Of a DNA stretch of 43,121 bases, positions 33,583-42,353 are shown piece after piece. A model generated the notes under the pieces. That model had not been told where the DNA came from and did no database searches. It worked only from the letters and a program-made list of their open reading frames with translations. The stretch's first letter is position 1. Each line of letters opens with the position of its first letter. This DNA comes from an uncultured Lachnospiraceae bacterium (GTDB taxonomy: Bacteria; Bacillota; Clostridia; Lachnospirales; Lachnospiraceae), in contig CANRWO010000027.1 in NCBI GenBank assembly GCA_947643615.1, positions 1 through 43,121 of the forward strand, written 5' to 3'. The position numbers and the translations under genes were made by a program.

Positions 33583-33621
33583 AAAAAAAGGCAGAGACAA
33601 GGGAGACCCTTATATTCTGCC
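33583..33621 (-). terminator. Intrinsic terminator of the hprK-to-HPr-like operon
   Basis: On the minus strand GGCAGA (33621-33616) pairs with TCTGCC (33595-33590), with an inner AAGGG/CCCTT stem, and seven T follow (33589-33583). It lies 17 bp after the HPr-like gene. Confidence 0.75.
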
Positions 33622-33637
33622 TGATTCTCCAGCACTT

Positions 33638-33907
33638 TTATTTCGCCAAGGCCACTTTCCCACTGAGGAAATTTTCGATTCCCTCTACTGCTTCCTGCTC
33701 ATCCAGACCTTCCGCAGATACTTCCAGATTCTCGCCATTGTCCAGCTCAAGGCTCATCATTCCCATGATGCTCTTGGCATTGACTCTTTTTCCGTCAGAA
33801 TTGATGTAAATGGTACTGTCATACTTGCTGGCAACTTGTACCAAATGTGCTATGGGCCTTGCCTCAAGTCCATTTTCCAGTTTTACTTGGATATTCCTTT
33901 TTGTCAT
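33638..33907 (-). CDS. HPr/Crh-like protein with Glu at position 15
   Basis: An 89-residue HPr-fold protein. HPr carries phosphate on His15 in the sugar phosphotransferase system and is phosphorylated on Ser46 by HPr kinase to act with CcpA. Here the motif GLEARP has Glu15 in place of His, so it cannot pass phosphate to sugar transporters. The Ser46 site (NAKSIMGMMSL) is kept. That is the pattern of Bacillus Crh, which has Gln15 and works only in regulation. The gene follows whiA, as crh does in Bacillus, and HPr kinase is encoded in the same gene row. The start at 33907 has AAGGAGG upstream. A role in carbon catabolite control is inferred; a true HPr should be encoded elsewhere. Confidence 0.88.
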   Translation of the reverse strand: MTKRNIQVKLENGLEARPIAHLVQVASKYDSTIYINSDGKRVNAKSIMGMMSLELDNGENLEVSAEGLDEQEAVEGIENFLSGKVALAK

Positions 33908-33944
33908 ACCATACTCCTCCTTGCGCTTTTCCACACAGCGCATT

Positions 33945-34829
33945 TTATATTTCGCTTATTTCACTTAGCCTCAATCTGTCGGCAAGCTCACTCAGCTTAC
34001 GCAATCGATGGTTGACACCGGATTTCCCCACCGGCGGGGCCAGGTAATCTCCCAATTCTTTTAGGGGTGCGTCGGGATTTTCCAGCCTGACCTCTGCCAT
34101 CTCCCGCAAAGTCTCGGAAAGCCTCTCAAATCCATAATGCTTCCTGATATATTCGATATCTTCAATCTGTCTCGCTGATGCGTTAACAGTCTTAGATATA
34201 TTAGCCGTCTCACAGTTCACCTGCCTGTTCACGGAATTGCGCATCTCCTTGAGAATCCTCAAGTTCTCCAGGTTCATCAACGAGACGGTGGCCTCACAGA
34301 CATTCAGCAGATCCACAATTGCGGATCCTTCCTTCAGGTAAACCACATAATACTTCTTCCGAAGGACAATCTTAGCCTCAATGCCAAACGTACGGATGAC
34401 CTGCTGCAGCTGCTTTGCCTGCCCTTCATTGTTACAGACAAACTCCAGATGATAGCCTTTCCGGGGATCACTCATGGAACCCACACTCAAAAATGCCCCT
34501 CTTAAAAAGGCCCTTTTGCAACAGCTGTTCTTTATGGTCAACGGGTTTACGGGTTCCCCTACACCGCCGGCCTTCTGCATGATATTGTCCAATTCCTGTT
34601 CTGTCAGCCGGAAACCAGCTTCTATATTATACAATTTTTCAAGTAATGTAAAGCCTTTTTTAACTAATGCTTCATTTTCGGTCTGAAACCCTAAGGCATA
34701 TTTTCCTTCATTATCCCGTCCGAATTGTCCGCAAAAGCTTATGATTGCAGCAAACTCTGCCAACTGGCAGTGCCTTGCGGAACTCATACGCGTGGCCAGT
34801 TCCTTCTTTACTTCCCCTGAAAATGACAT
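33945..34829 (-). CDS. whiA: DNA-binding protein WhiA
   Basis: A 294-residue protein with two domains: an N-terminal LAGLIDADG-like fold (about 1-190, with the family motif CCKRAFLRGAFLSVGSMSDPRKGYHLE) and a C-terminal helix-turn-helix (about 205-290, with LGDYLAPPVGKSGVNHRLRKL). WhiA is a conserved Gram-positive factor for cell division and chromosome segregation, and for sporulation in Streptomyces. It is slightly shorter than most members. It starts 2 bp after rapZ ends and is followed after 37 bp by the HPr-like gene, in a tightly packed operon. In many relatives a yvcK gene separates rapZ and whiA; here it is missing. Confidence 0.95.
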   Translation of the reverse strand: MSFSGEVKKELATRMSSARHCQLAEFAAIISFCGQFGRDNEGKYALGFQTENEALVKKGFTLLEKLYNIEAGFRLTEQELDNIMQKAGGVGEPVNPLTIKNSCCKRAFLRGAFLSVGSMSDPRKGYHLEFVCNNEGQAKQLQQVIRTFGIEAKIVLRKKYYVVYLKEGSAIVDLLNVCEATVSLMNLENLRILKEMRNSVNRQVNCETANISKTVNASARQIEDIEYIRKHYGFERLSETLREMAEVRLENPDAPLKELGDYLAPPVGKSGVNHRLRKLSELADRLRLSEISEI

Positions 34830-34831
34830 CC

Positions 34832-35698
34832 TTATGTCCCCTGACTTGTAATATCTCTATGGTAAAGCTTCATGCCGTATTTTCCCTTGTCCTTCATACG
34901 CTTGTACAATTCATTTGCCAGCGTAACGCTCCTGTGCTTGCCGCCTGTGCAGCCAATGGCTATCACCAACTGGTACTTGCCTTCCTTTACATAGTTGGGG
35001 ATCAGAAACTGTATGAGATCCGTCAGTTTTTCCATAAAGGACTCCGCCTCCGGGAAACCCATCACATATTCCTGCACTTCCCTGTCATTTCCGGTCTTAC
35101 GCTTCAATTCATCTATATAAAAAGGGTTCGGCAGAAACCGCACGTCAAACACCAGATCCGCATCCGCAGGAATCCCATGCTTGAAGCCAAAGGACATTAC
35201 CGTCACCATGAGACTATTATATTCCTCGTTCTTTATAAAAATGCGGTCAAGCTCCTCTTTCAGGTCCCTGGTCAAAAGTTTGGAAGTGTCAAGGACATAA
35301 TCTGCATTTTTCCGAACGTTCTCCAATACCTTCCGCTCTCTTTTCACGCCGTCCTCCACCCTGCCGTCAGCCGCAAGGGGATGTATGCGCCGTGTTTCCT
35401 TATAACGCTTGATCAGCGAGGTTTCGTTGGCATCCATGAACAAAATCTCAAAATCATATCCCTTTTCCTTGAGCTGGTCCAGGATCCTTGTAGTCTCTTC
35501 AAAGGATTGGTCTGCCCGGACGTCCAACCCCAGAGCCACTTTGTTGATCTCACTGCCCGGCACGGATACCAGTTCCACAAACTTTTCGATCAGGGATATG
35601 GGCAGGTTATCCACACAATAAAACCCTGCGTCTTCCAGCATCTTTAAAGCAGTGCTCTTCCCGCCACCGCTCATTCCGGTCACTATTACAAATCTCAT
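34832..35698 (-). CDS. rapZ: RNase adapter/nucleotide-binding protein RapZ (YvcJ)
   Basis: A 288-residue cytosolic P-loop protein. Walker A is GMSGGGKS (8-15); the Walker B-like LGLDVR, the family block MSFGFKHGIPADADLVFDVRFLPNP, and the C-terminal IAIGCTGGKHRSV phosphate-binding loop are all present. In E. coli RapZ guides RNase E to the GlmZ small RNA; in Bacillus YvcJ hydrolyses nucleotides and affects competence. The gene lies between murB (17-bp gap) and whiA (2-bp gap). The RNA-adapter role is not proven for Firmicutes. Confidence 0.95.
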   Translation of the reverse strand: MRFVIVTGMSGGGKSTALKMLEDAGFYCVDNLPISLIEKFVELVSVPGSEINKVALGLDVRADQSFEETTRILDQLKEKGYDFEILFMDANETSLIKRYKETRRIHPLAADGRVEDGVKRERKVLENVRKNADYVLDTSKLLTRDLKEELDRIFIKNEEYNSLMVTVMSFGFKHGIPADADLVFDVRFLPNPFYIDELKRKTGNDREVQEYVMGFPEAESFMEKLTDLIQFLIPNYVKEGKYQLVIAIGCTGGKHRSVTLANELYKRMKDKGKYGMKLYHRDITSQGT

Positions 35699-35715
35699 GT
35701 GTTATTTATCTCCTG

Positions 35716-36624
35716 TTATCCTAAAAAGATGACTTCCGGCTCCAGGTCCACACGGAATAACTCTTTTACCCTGGCCTGTACCTCTTCTATCACGTCTTTC
35801 ACGTCTCCCGACGTGGCTTTTCCGGTATTGATGACAAACCCGCAATGCTTATCGGATACCCTGGCGCCGCCGATCTGGAATCCTCTCATGCCGGCATCCA
35901 TGATCAGCTTCCCGGCAAAATACCCTTCCGGACGCTTAAATGTGCTTCCTGCGCTGGGATATTCCAGAGGTTGCTTTTCCTTTCTCTTCAATGCCAGCTC
36001 TTCCATTTTAGCGCCGATTTCCTCTTTGTTCCCCTCCGCCAGTTTCAGAGTGACCTCCGTCACTGTAAAAGGGTACCTTTTTATGGTGCTGTAACGGTAA
36101 CCGAATTCCATGGTACTGTTATCCAGTTCCATAACCTCACCGTCTTTGCCCACCACCCTGACCAGGTTCACGACCTGGCTCAACTCGCCGCCGTAAGCGC
36201 CTGCGTTCATGACCACTCCGCCTCCCAGCGTACCGGGGATCCCGGCTGCAAACTCAAGGCCCGTGAGACTGTGTTCATATGCCGTCCTAGCCACCTGGGA
36301 CAAGAGCGCCCCGGCCTGGGCCACAATGGTACAACCATCCACCAGAATACGGCCCATTTTCTTGCCGATCTGTAATATAATACCCCGGTATCCCTTGTCG
36401 TCTACCAGTAAATTACTTCCATTTCCCAGAATAAAGTACGGTTCTTCCACCAAATTCAGATATTTTTGCACCTTCTGCAGCTGCTCTTCGTTTTCCAACT
36501 GCAAAAAGCAATCAGCAGGCCCACCGATACGAAAGGTGGTGTGGCCTGCCATCTCCTCCTGTAAACTGATATTTTCTTCCGGGACAAATCCTTTTAATGC
36601 TTCAATCACCGCTGCACTGATCAT
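35716..36624 (-). CDS. murB: UDP-N-acetylenolpyruvoylglucosamine reductase
   Basis: A 302-residue FAD enzyme that reduces UDP-N-acetylglucosamine enolpyruvate to UDP-N-acetylmuramic acid, the second committed step of peptidoglycan synthesis. FAD-binding blocks ILGNGSNLLV and GLEFAAGIPGTLGGGVVMNAGAYGGE are clear. The catalytic residues Arg177 (GYRYS), Ser227 (PSAGSTFKRP) and Glu297 (EPEVIFLG) are present. The missing extra loop marks it as type II, as in Gram-positive bacteria. It lies in the row hprK-ROK kinase-murB-rapZ-whiA with a 19-bp gap before it. Confidence 0.96.
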   Translation of the reverse strand: MISAAVIEALKGFVPEENISLQEEMAGHTTFRIGGPADCFLQLENEEQLQKVQKYLNLVEEPYFILGNGSNLLVDDKGYRGIILQIGKKMGRILVDGCTIVAQAGALLSQVARTAYEHSLTGLEFAAGIPGTLGGGVVMNAGAYGGELSQVVNLVRVVGKDGEVMELDNSTMEFGYRYSTIKRYPFTVTEVTLKLAEGNKEEIGAKMEELALKRKEKQPLEYPSAGSTFKRPEGYFAGKLIMDAGMRGFQIGGARVSDKHCGFVINTGKATSGDVKDVIEEVQARVKELFRVDLEPEVIFLG

Positions 36625-36643
36625 TCTGTCTACTTCCTTCTGT

Positions 36644-37582
36644 CTAACCCAATACTAATCTTGCCGCACCATAAATGCCTGCATCATTACCCAGTTCCGC
36701 CAATGCAAATTTTGCATCCCTGCATCCGGAAAATACATATTTTTGATATTCCGGCACCACAAACGTCAACAAAATCTCCCCGGCCTTGGATACACCGCCG
36801 CCAATCACAAATATCTCGGGGTTCACTATGGTCGCCACATTTGCCAACCCTTTTCCCAGGTACATACCAAACTGCCCTGCCACCTCCAGCGCAACCTTGT
36901 CTCCTGCTTTCACCGCGTCAAAGACCGCTTTGGCAGAAACCTCCCCTTCCCGGAGGACACTGGGATCATCATCCTTTTCCAACCGCATTTTGGCCAGGCG
37001 CACGATTCCCGTGGCAGAGGCATACTGCTCCAGGCATCCCCTGTTCTTGCAGCCGCAGACATCTGTCTCCTCATCGTTCATATGGATATGCCCGATCTCG
37101 CCTGCGGCGCCGCATGCACCGGTTAAAATATTGCCGTCCACAATGATACCGCCGCCTACACCGGTTCCCAGTGTCACCGCCACCATGTTGGAATAACCTT
37201 TGCCGCCGCCCTGCCACATCTCGCCGAGTGCCGCGGCATTGGCGTCATTGGCCGCCTTTACCGGTACATCAATATATGCGTTCAGGGCTTTGGGTATGTT
37301 AAAAGATTTCCATCCAAGGTTCACGGCCCCGTTGACCACATTGCCGTCTCCGTCCACCGCGCCGGGAGCGCCCACACCGATACCTTCCAGATCCTCCTGC
37401 CCGATTCCTTTCTCTTTCATCTTATCTATAATGCTCTGGGCCACATCCGGCAGGATGGAGGTTCCTTCATTGTCCTTCACTGTGGGAATCTCCCACTTAT
37501 CCAGCACGCAGCCTTCCCTGTCAAAAAGGCCAATCTTCACCGTAGTGCCGCCAATATCTACTCCAAACACATACTTTCCCAT
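36644..37582 (-). CDS. glcK: ROK family glucokinase
   Basis: A 312-residue ROK protein without a DNA-binding domain, so a sugar kinase rather than a repressor. The ATP-binding GVDIGGTTVKIGLF is at the start, the sugar site includes NDANAAALGE with the catalytic Asp, and the zinc site is CGCKNRGCLEQYAS. It would phosphorylate glucose, or a close hexose, with ATP. Its ATG shares one base with the hprK stop codon (TAATG), so the two are translationally coupled: a sugar kinase and the sensor kinase of catabolite control are made together. Exact sugar specificity is inferred. Confidence 0.93.
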   Translation of the reverse strand: MGKYVFGVDIGGTTVKIGLFDREGCVLDKWEIPTVKDNEGTSILPDVAQSIIDKMKEKGIGQEDLEGIGVGAPGAVDGDGNVVNGAVNLGWKSFNIPKALNAYIDVPVKAANDANAAALGEMWQGGGKGYSNMVAVTLGTGVGGGIIVDGNILTGACGAAGEIGHIHMNDEETDVCGCKNRGCLEQYASATGIVRLAKMRLEKDDDPSVLREGEVSAKAVFDAVKAGDKVALEVAGQFGMYLGKGLANVATIVNPEIFVIGGGVSKAGEILLTFVVPEYQKYVFSGCRDAKFALAELGNDAGIYGAARLVLG

Positions 37583-38535
37583 TACTCTTCATCCTCATCT
37601 TCGTCGTCATTCCGCTTCCTTGCCAGAGATCTCTGGACACGGGTGTACAGTTCCTGTGCTGCATTATAACCCATCTTCTTCTGACGATGGTTTACTGCTG
37701 CTGTCTCACAAATAATAGCCAAATTACGCCCGGGGCGGATGGGAATATTGTGGCAGATGATCTTATTGCCCAAATATTCCGTATAATTTTCTTCCAATCC
37801 CAGCCTGTCGTATTCCTTATCCTTATCCCATTCTTCCAGGCGGATCACCAGGTCTATATTAGAAGTGTCCTTTACGGAAGAAGCGCCGTAAAGGGATTTT
37901 ACATCCACAATGCCGATACCCCGCAGTTCAATCAGATGCTTGGTCACATCGGGCGCCGATCCGATCAAAGTCTCGTCGCTCACCTTCCGAAGTTCCACCA
38001 CATCATCCGTAACCAAGCGGTGGCCACGCTTGATCAGCTCCAGCGCCGCCTCGGATTTGCCGATGCCGCTCTCGCCGGTGATCAACACGCCTTCACCGTA
38101 GACATCCACCAGCACGCCATGTACGGAAATGCAGGGAGCCAGTTTTACGTTCAACCATCTGATAGCCTCCGCCATAAAGCCGGAAGTGGCTTTCTTGGTA
38201 GAGAAAATGGGAATCTTGTGTGCCAATGCCGAATCCATGAAAATGGGATTGGGCCGCAGTTCCCGGCAAAACACAAATGCAGGGATATCATAGGCCATCA
38301 GCTCGTCATAGACCTCTCGCTGCCGCTGCTCCGACAGACCTTCCATATAAGTATATTCCACAAATCCTATCACTTGCAGCCGGGTAGCGTCAAAATGCTG
38401 GAAAAACCCCGTCATCTGCAGTGCCGGACGGTTGACGTCCGACTGTGTGACCCGGATACCCTTGATCTCAATATCAGGAGTCAGGTTCTCCAACTCCATC
38501 TTTTCCACGACCTTTTTCAGGGCGATACTTTCCAT
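37582..38535 (-). CDS. hprK: HPr kinase/phosphorylase
   Basis: A 317-residue bifunctional enzyme that phosphorylates Ser46 of HPr or Crh when glycolytic intermediates are high and removes the phosphate when phosphate is high, so it controls CcpA-mediated catabolite repression. The N-terminal domain covers 1-128. The C-terminal kinase core has His139, the P-loop GESGIGKS (154-161), Asp177/Asp178 and the signature LIELRGIGIVDVKSLYG. GGAGGT precedes the ATG. It heads the operon ending with the HPr-like gene, its likely substrate. Confidence 0.96.
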   Translation of the reverse strand: MESIALKKVVEKMELENLTPDIEIKGIRVTQSDVNRPALQMTGFFQHFDATRLQVIGFVEYTYMEGLSEQRQREVYDELMAYDIPAFVFCRELRPNPIFMDSALAHKIPIFSTKKATSGFMAEAIRWLNVKLAPCISVHGVLVDVYGEGVLITGESGIGKSEAALELIKRGHRLVTDDVVELRKVSDETLIGSAPDVTKHLIELRGIGIVDVKSLYGASSVKDTSNIDLVIRLEEWDKDKEYDRLGLEENYTEYLGNKIICHNIPIRPGRNLAIICETAAVNHRQKKMGYNAAQELYTRVQRSLARKRNDDEDEDEE

Positions 38536-38739
38536 ACCTATACCTCCTGTATGCGCCGGCCCGCATTGTAATCCGGATTGGAAACTTCCTTTCCGAAACT
38601 CTCTTCGCTGTTTGCCAATATATTATATAAATTGTAACACATTGCATTGCTTCTGTGAAGAAGTGTTTTTGTGCTGATTTTTATGCTGATTAATATACAT
38701 AGTGGAACAATCGGCTGCATGAGAGTTTTGTTACATGTG

Positions 38740-40611
38740 TTATTTTTCTTCTTTTTTGCGGAAAAAGCGGTATATTTCCTCCGCCGACCTGGCATTCAGC
38801 TGGGGAATGGACGATAGTTCTTCCACGGACGCCGCCTTGATCTCCTCAATCGATTTAAAATGCCGCATCAGAGCCTTCCGTCTGGCAGGCCCCACGCCGG
38901 GTATGTCATCCAGCACAGACCTCACCTGCGCTTTGCTCCTCAGGGAACGGTGATATTCTATGGCAAAACGGTGGGCCTCATCCTGGACCCTGGTGATCAG
39001 TTTAAATCCCTCCGAATGCGTGTCAATGGGAAGCTCCACATTGTTAAAATACAATCCCCTGGTACGGTGGTTATCATCCTTCACCATGCCGCAGACAGGA
39101 ATATTGATCCGCAGCTCATCCAACACGGACAACGCAATATTCACCTGCCCCCTGCCTCCGTCCATCATCAGCAGGTCCGGAAATTTGGTAAAGCTGCCAT
39201 ACTCCTGGTCCAGCTCCTTTTCCTCCAGTTCCCTGCTCTCCTCCATCCCGTGGCGGAAACGCCTTGTCAGCACCTCCCTCATGCAGGCATAATCATCCGG
39301 GCCCGACACTGTCTTGATCCGAAATTTCCTGTAATCGCTGGGTTTCGGCTTTCCTTTCTCAAATACGATCATAGATCCCACATTTTCAAAACCGTTAATA
39401 TTTGAGATGTCAAACGCTTCCATTCTCTCAATATGAGGCAGTCCCAGAATGCCCGCAATTTCCTTCACTGCACCGATGGTCCTGCCTTCCTCCCTCTTAA
39501 GCCTCTCCCTGTCCTGCTCCAGAATATGCCTGGCATTCTGTGCCGCCAGCTCCACCAGCTTCTCCTTGGATCCGATTTTAGGCACCCTGATATAAACCCT
39601 TCCGCCTTTTCGCTCCGTCAGCCACTTTTCTATCAAAGGGCCGTCCCCTATCTCGTATTGGAGCATCAATTCCCTGGGAATGAACGGCGTGCCTGCATAA
39701 AACTGTTTGACAAAATTCTCCAATATTTCCGCCTTGTTCTCCGACACATGTGTCATATAATAGTGTTCCCTGCCGATCAACCTGCCGTCCCTGACAAAAA
39801 ATACCTGAACCACCGCTTCGTTTTCATCCCGGTAAAGTGCAATGATATCCTTGTCCTCCCCCACGCTGTCCGTGATCTTCTGCTTCTGGGCCACCTGCTT
39901 AACGCTGTTATACAGATCCCGGAAACCAGCAGCCGCTTCAAAATCCAATGCTTCCGCGGCAGAATTCATTTTAGCCTCAAGATCCTTCAATATCCTGTTA
40001 TAGTTTCCGTTCAGAAATTCCAATGCCTGGTTAACCTGCTCCCTGTACTGCTCCTTGCCGATATATCCCTGGCAGGGTGCCATGCACTGCTTAATATGAT
40101 AATTCAGGCAGGGACGCTCCAGTCCCATATCCCTGGGCAGGATACGGTTGCAGGTACGCAGGCAGTACAGTTTGTTTAAAAGCTCGATGGTATCCTTCAC
40201 CGCCCCCGCACTGGTATATGGCCCGAAATATTTGGACTTGTCTTTCTTCATGGTACGGGAAAACAATATCCTCGGATATTCCTCACCCACCGTCACTTTG
40301 ATATAGGGATAAGTTTTATCATCCTTTAACAAAGTATTATATTTGGGCGAATTCTCTTTGATAAGATTATTTTCCAGTACCAACGCTTCCAACTCGGAAT
40401 CCGTCACAATATATTCAAACCGCGCGATCAGCGACACCATCTTGTCGATCATGGGGCCTCTCCCGATATTTTCCCGGAAGTAGGAGCGCACGCGGTTATG
40501 GAGATTCACGGCCTTTCCCACATAGAGGATAGTATCCTTATGGTCCCGCATGATATACACTCCCGGTTCTTTGGGGAGCTTTTTTAATTCTTCTTCAAAG
40601 TTGAACGTCAT
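38740..40611 (-). CDS. uvrC: Excinuclease ABC subunit C
   Basis: A 623-residue DNA repair nuclease that makes both cuts around a lesion held by UvrA and UvrB. The N-terminal GIY-YIG domain ([18 protein letters not shown], 17-34) makes the 3' incision. A cysteine-rich segment follows (CLRTCNR...[13 protein letters not shown]), then the UVR motif that binds UvrB (about 200-235), the RNase H-like domain for the 5' cut ([33 protein letters not shown]) and a helix-hairpin-helix end ([17 protein letters not shown]). The length is normal. It lies upstream of hprK with a 204-bp gap and downstream of a long palindrome. Confidence 0.97.
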   Translation of the reverse strand: MTFNFEEELKKLPKEPGVYIMRDHKDTILYVGKAVNLHNRVRSYFRENIGRGPMIDKMVSLIARFEYIVTDSELEALVLENNLIKENSPKYNTLLKDDKTYPYIKVTVGEEYPRILFSRTMKKDKSKYFGPYTSAGAVKDTIELLNKLYCLRTCNRILPRDMGLERPCLNYHIKQCMAPCQGYIGKEQYREQVNQALEFLNGNYNRILKDLEAKMNSAAEALDFEAAAGFRDLYNSVKQVAQKQKITDSVGEDKDIIALYRDENEAVVQVFFVRDGRLIGREHYYMTHVSENKAEILENFVKQFYAGTPFIPRELMLQYEIGDGPLIEKWLTERKGGRVYIRVPKIGSKEKLVELAAQNARHILEQDRERLKREEGRTIGAVKEIAGILGLPHIERMEAFDISNINGFENVGSMIVFEKGKPKPSDYRKFRIKTVSGPDDYACMREVLTRRFRHGMEESRELEEKELDQEYGSFTKFPDLLMMDGGRGQVNIALSVLDELRINIPVCGMVKDDNHRTRGLYFNNVELPIDTHSEGFKLITRVQDEAHRFAIEYHRSLRSKAQVRSVLDDIPGVGPARRKALMRHFKSIEEIKAASVEELSSIPQLNARSAEEIYRFFRKKEEK

Positions 40612-40668
40612 TCAATGTCTCCTTAAACCATTTGTTCATACATGCTTTTACGGTCTCCCGACATATTT

Positions 40669-40730
40669 CCAGTGTACTGTACCCTTCATTTTCAGCCAAA
40701 TGACGCAGAATGAATGGTACAGTACACTGG
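40669..40730. repeat. Long palindromic element between uvrC and the amidase gene
   Basis: Perfect 15-bp arms (40669-40683 and 40716-40730) are extended after one mismatch by 6 more pairs, giving a 22-position stem around an 18-nt loop. No T-run follows on either strand, so it is not a standard terminator. It resembles a dispersed palindromic repeat (REP/MITE-like) or a leader structure of uvrC. Confidence 0.7.
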
Positions 40731-40742
40731 ATCGTGTCTGAA

Positions 40743-42044
40743 TCAAGGGGATCCAGCCCCCAAAAATTCGTCAATTCCGTCGGCAATCCCTTCTGCAATC
40801 TTCTCCTGGTATTCCTCCGTGGCCATCAGCGCGTCTTCCTCCGGGTTGGTCATATAACCCATTTCCACGATAGTCACCGGCACCTGGCACCAATTGATCC
40901 CACTCATGGTATCCGTCTCCCAGACACGCTGTTTTTTACAGCCTGTAGCGGATACCAGGCTGTCCAGCACTTTAGACGACAGGTCTTTGCTCTGCTCGTA
41001 AAACTCACTGTTATATGGGTTTGACGCCGTCTGGCAAATGGTCATCGCCCCATGGACGGAGGTATTCTCCGAACCGTTGGCATGAATGCGTATGAATGCG
41101 TCTGCCCCTGCATCATTGGCCACCTGGGCCCTCTCCGCATTGCTGATATTCACGTCATGGGAAGTCCTTACCATGATCACTTCATAACCCCGGCGAACCA
41201 ATTCCTCCTCCAGTTTCTCCGCAACCATCAAAGTCAGTTCATATTCCTTCAGGCCGCTGGTATCCCCGTGGGTTCCGCCTGCCACTTTTGCTTTCATCTC
41301 CTGGGCCCCAGGGCCCACAGGCTCCTTCTCACTGTTTCCCTTCTGCTGGTGCCCCGGGTCGATTACTACCAAATAACCGTTGGGAGCGGCAGTTTCCCCT
41401 ACTGAAGGCATTTCCGGCTCCTCCGCCTGCGAAGGGGAAGCGCTGCCGGAACCCCCGGAAGGTTCCCCCGAGGCCCCAGGTTCCGTTGGCTGCTTCTCTG
41501 ACTGCCATGGTGTTGACGTTCCTTCCGGCAGCAGGGCATCCGAGGGCGGCACTGCCTGCGTCCCAGGCTCCCTTGGCTGCTCCTCCGACTGCCGCGGCGT
41601 TGACGTTCCTTCCGGCGGCAGGGCATCTGAGGGCGGCACTGCCTGCGTCCCAGGCTCCCTTGGCTGCTCCTCCGACTGCCGCGGCGTTGACGTTCCTTCC
41701 GGCGGCAGGGCATCTGAGGGCGGCACTGCCTGCGTCCCAGGCTCCCTTGGCTGCTCCTCCGACTGCCGCGGCGTTGATGTCCCTTCCGGCAGCGGGGCGT
41801 CCGAGGGAGCTTCTTCTGAAAACCTCCGGGCCGTAACTGACACCCCCTCCCTCAATCCCCAGGGAAGAAATGCCACAAGTCCTGCCGCCGCAAGACATGC
41901 TGCCGCCCCCACGGCAACAATTACGGTTCGGCGCTTTCTCCTGTTTCCGGTATTTGTGTGCCTGCTGTCTGTGTGTCTGTTTTTTGTGCTTTTCATATTT
42001 CCTCTCATTTGATCGGTTTTCCAATCGCTTTCTTCCGGCAGCAT
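40743..42044 (-). CDS. N-acetylmuramoyl-L-alanine amidase with a tandem-repeat linker
   Basis: A 433-residue exported cell-wall hydrolase. A basic cytoplasmic start is followed by one membrane segment (about 40-62) as signal anchor. Residues about 80-196 are a Pro/Glu/Ser/Thr-rich linker made of four copies of a 29-residue unit. The C-terminal Amidase_3 domain (from about 225) has the zinc ligands in VVIDPGHQ, the Glu in [12 protein letters not shown], the His in FIRIHANG and the catalytic Glu in IVEMGYMTN, so it should cut the bond between MurNAc and L-alanine. AGGAG lies 8 nt before the ATG; two in-frame ATGs at codons 13 and 17 are alternatives. It would act in daughter-cell separation or wall turnover. 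Confidence 0.92.
   Translation of the reverse strand: MLPEESDWKTDQMRGNMKSTKNRHTDSRHTNTGNRRKRRTVIVAVGAAACLAAAGLVAFLPWGLREGVSVTARRFSEEAPSDAPLPEGTSTPRQSEEQPREPGTQAVPPSDALPPEGTSTPRQSEEQPREPGTQAVPPSDALPPEGTSTPRQSEEQPREPGTQAVPPSDALLPEGTSTPWQSEKQPTEPGASGEPSGGSGSASPSQAEEPEMPSVGETAAPNGYLVVIDPGHQQKGNSEKEPVGPGAQEMKAKVAGGTHGDTSGLKEYELTLMVAEKLEEELVRRGYEVIMVRTSHDVNISNAERAQVANDAGADAFIRIHANGSENTSVHGAMTICQTASNPYNSEFYEQSKDLSSKVLDSLVSATGCKKQRVWETDTMSGINWCQVPVTIVEMGYMTNPEEDALMATEEYQEKIAEGIADGIDEFLGAGSP
41465..41812 (-). repeat. 87-bp tandem repeats in the amidase linker
   Basis: Four copies with exact 87-bp spacing start at 41465, 41552, 41639 and 41726. The two middle copies are almost identical, while the outer two have diverged. 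The unit encodes 29 residues ([18 protein letters not shown] and onward), so changes in copy number keep the frame. Confidence 0.9.
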
Positions 42045-42188
42045 TTATACTTCTCCTGCTGCCGTGGAATATACGGTTTGTATGCTCCTTACATATAACA
42101 CTTTTCTTTTATGTATAACATATCACTCCGCAAAAAAATACGCAATGGCTGCTGTAACCAAACCTCACAAAATCGCCCCAAAACCCTG

Positions 42189-42217
42189 TTGATATCATGC
42201 GAAAAATGTGCTAACAT
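42189..42217 (+). promoter_or_regulatory. Promoter of the FlxA-like gene
   Basis: TTGATA (42189-42194) and TAACAT (42212-42217) are separated by 17 bp. The rest of the roughly 300 bp between the divergent amidase and FlxA-like genes is AT-rich and shows no gene. Confidence 0.5.
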
Positions 42218-42353
42218 AAAAGTAATTAACAAAAGATAATGTTATGGTATTTTTTATAATAACGGATCCATTATGAATCGGCTACGCCGCACTACGTATT
42301 TGAGCTTATATCCATGGAAAAAGGCTCATGCGGGAAAGGCAAGGGTATCAAAT

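Noticed and set aside
40595..40798. Small open frames on both strands across the palindrome next to uvrC.
   Set aside because: The similar translations on the two strands come from the inverted repeat itself, and no RBS supports them.
41465..41812. CRISPR-like periodic repeats.
   Set aside because: The copies are adjacent without unique spacers and lie inside a coding sequence; there are no cas genes.
41329..42024. Long repetitive open frames on both strands over the amidase linker.
   Set aside because: The 87-bp unit is a multiple of three, so several frames stay open across the repeats. Only the frame joined to the Amidase_3 domain is credible.
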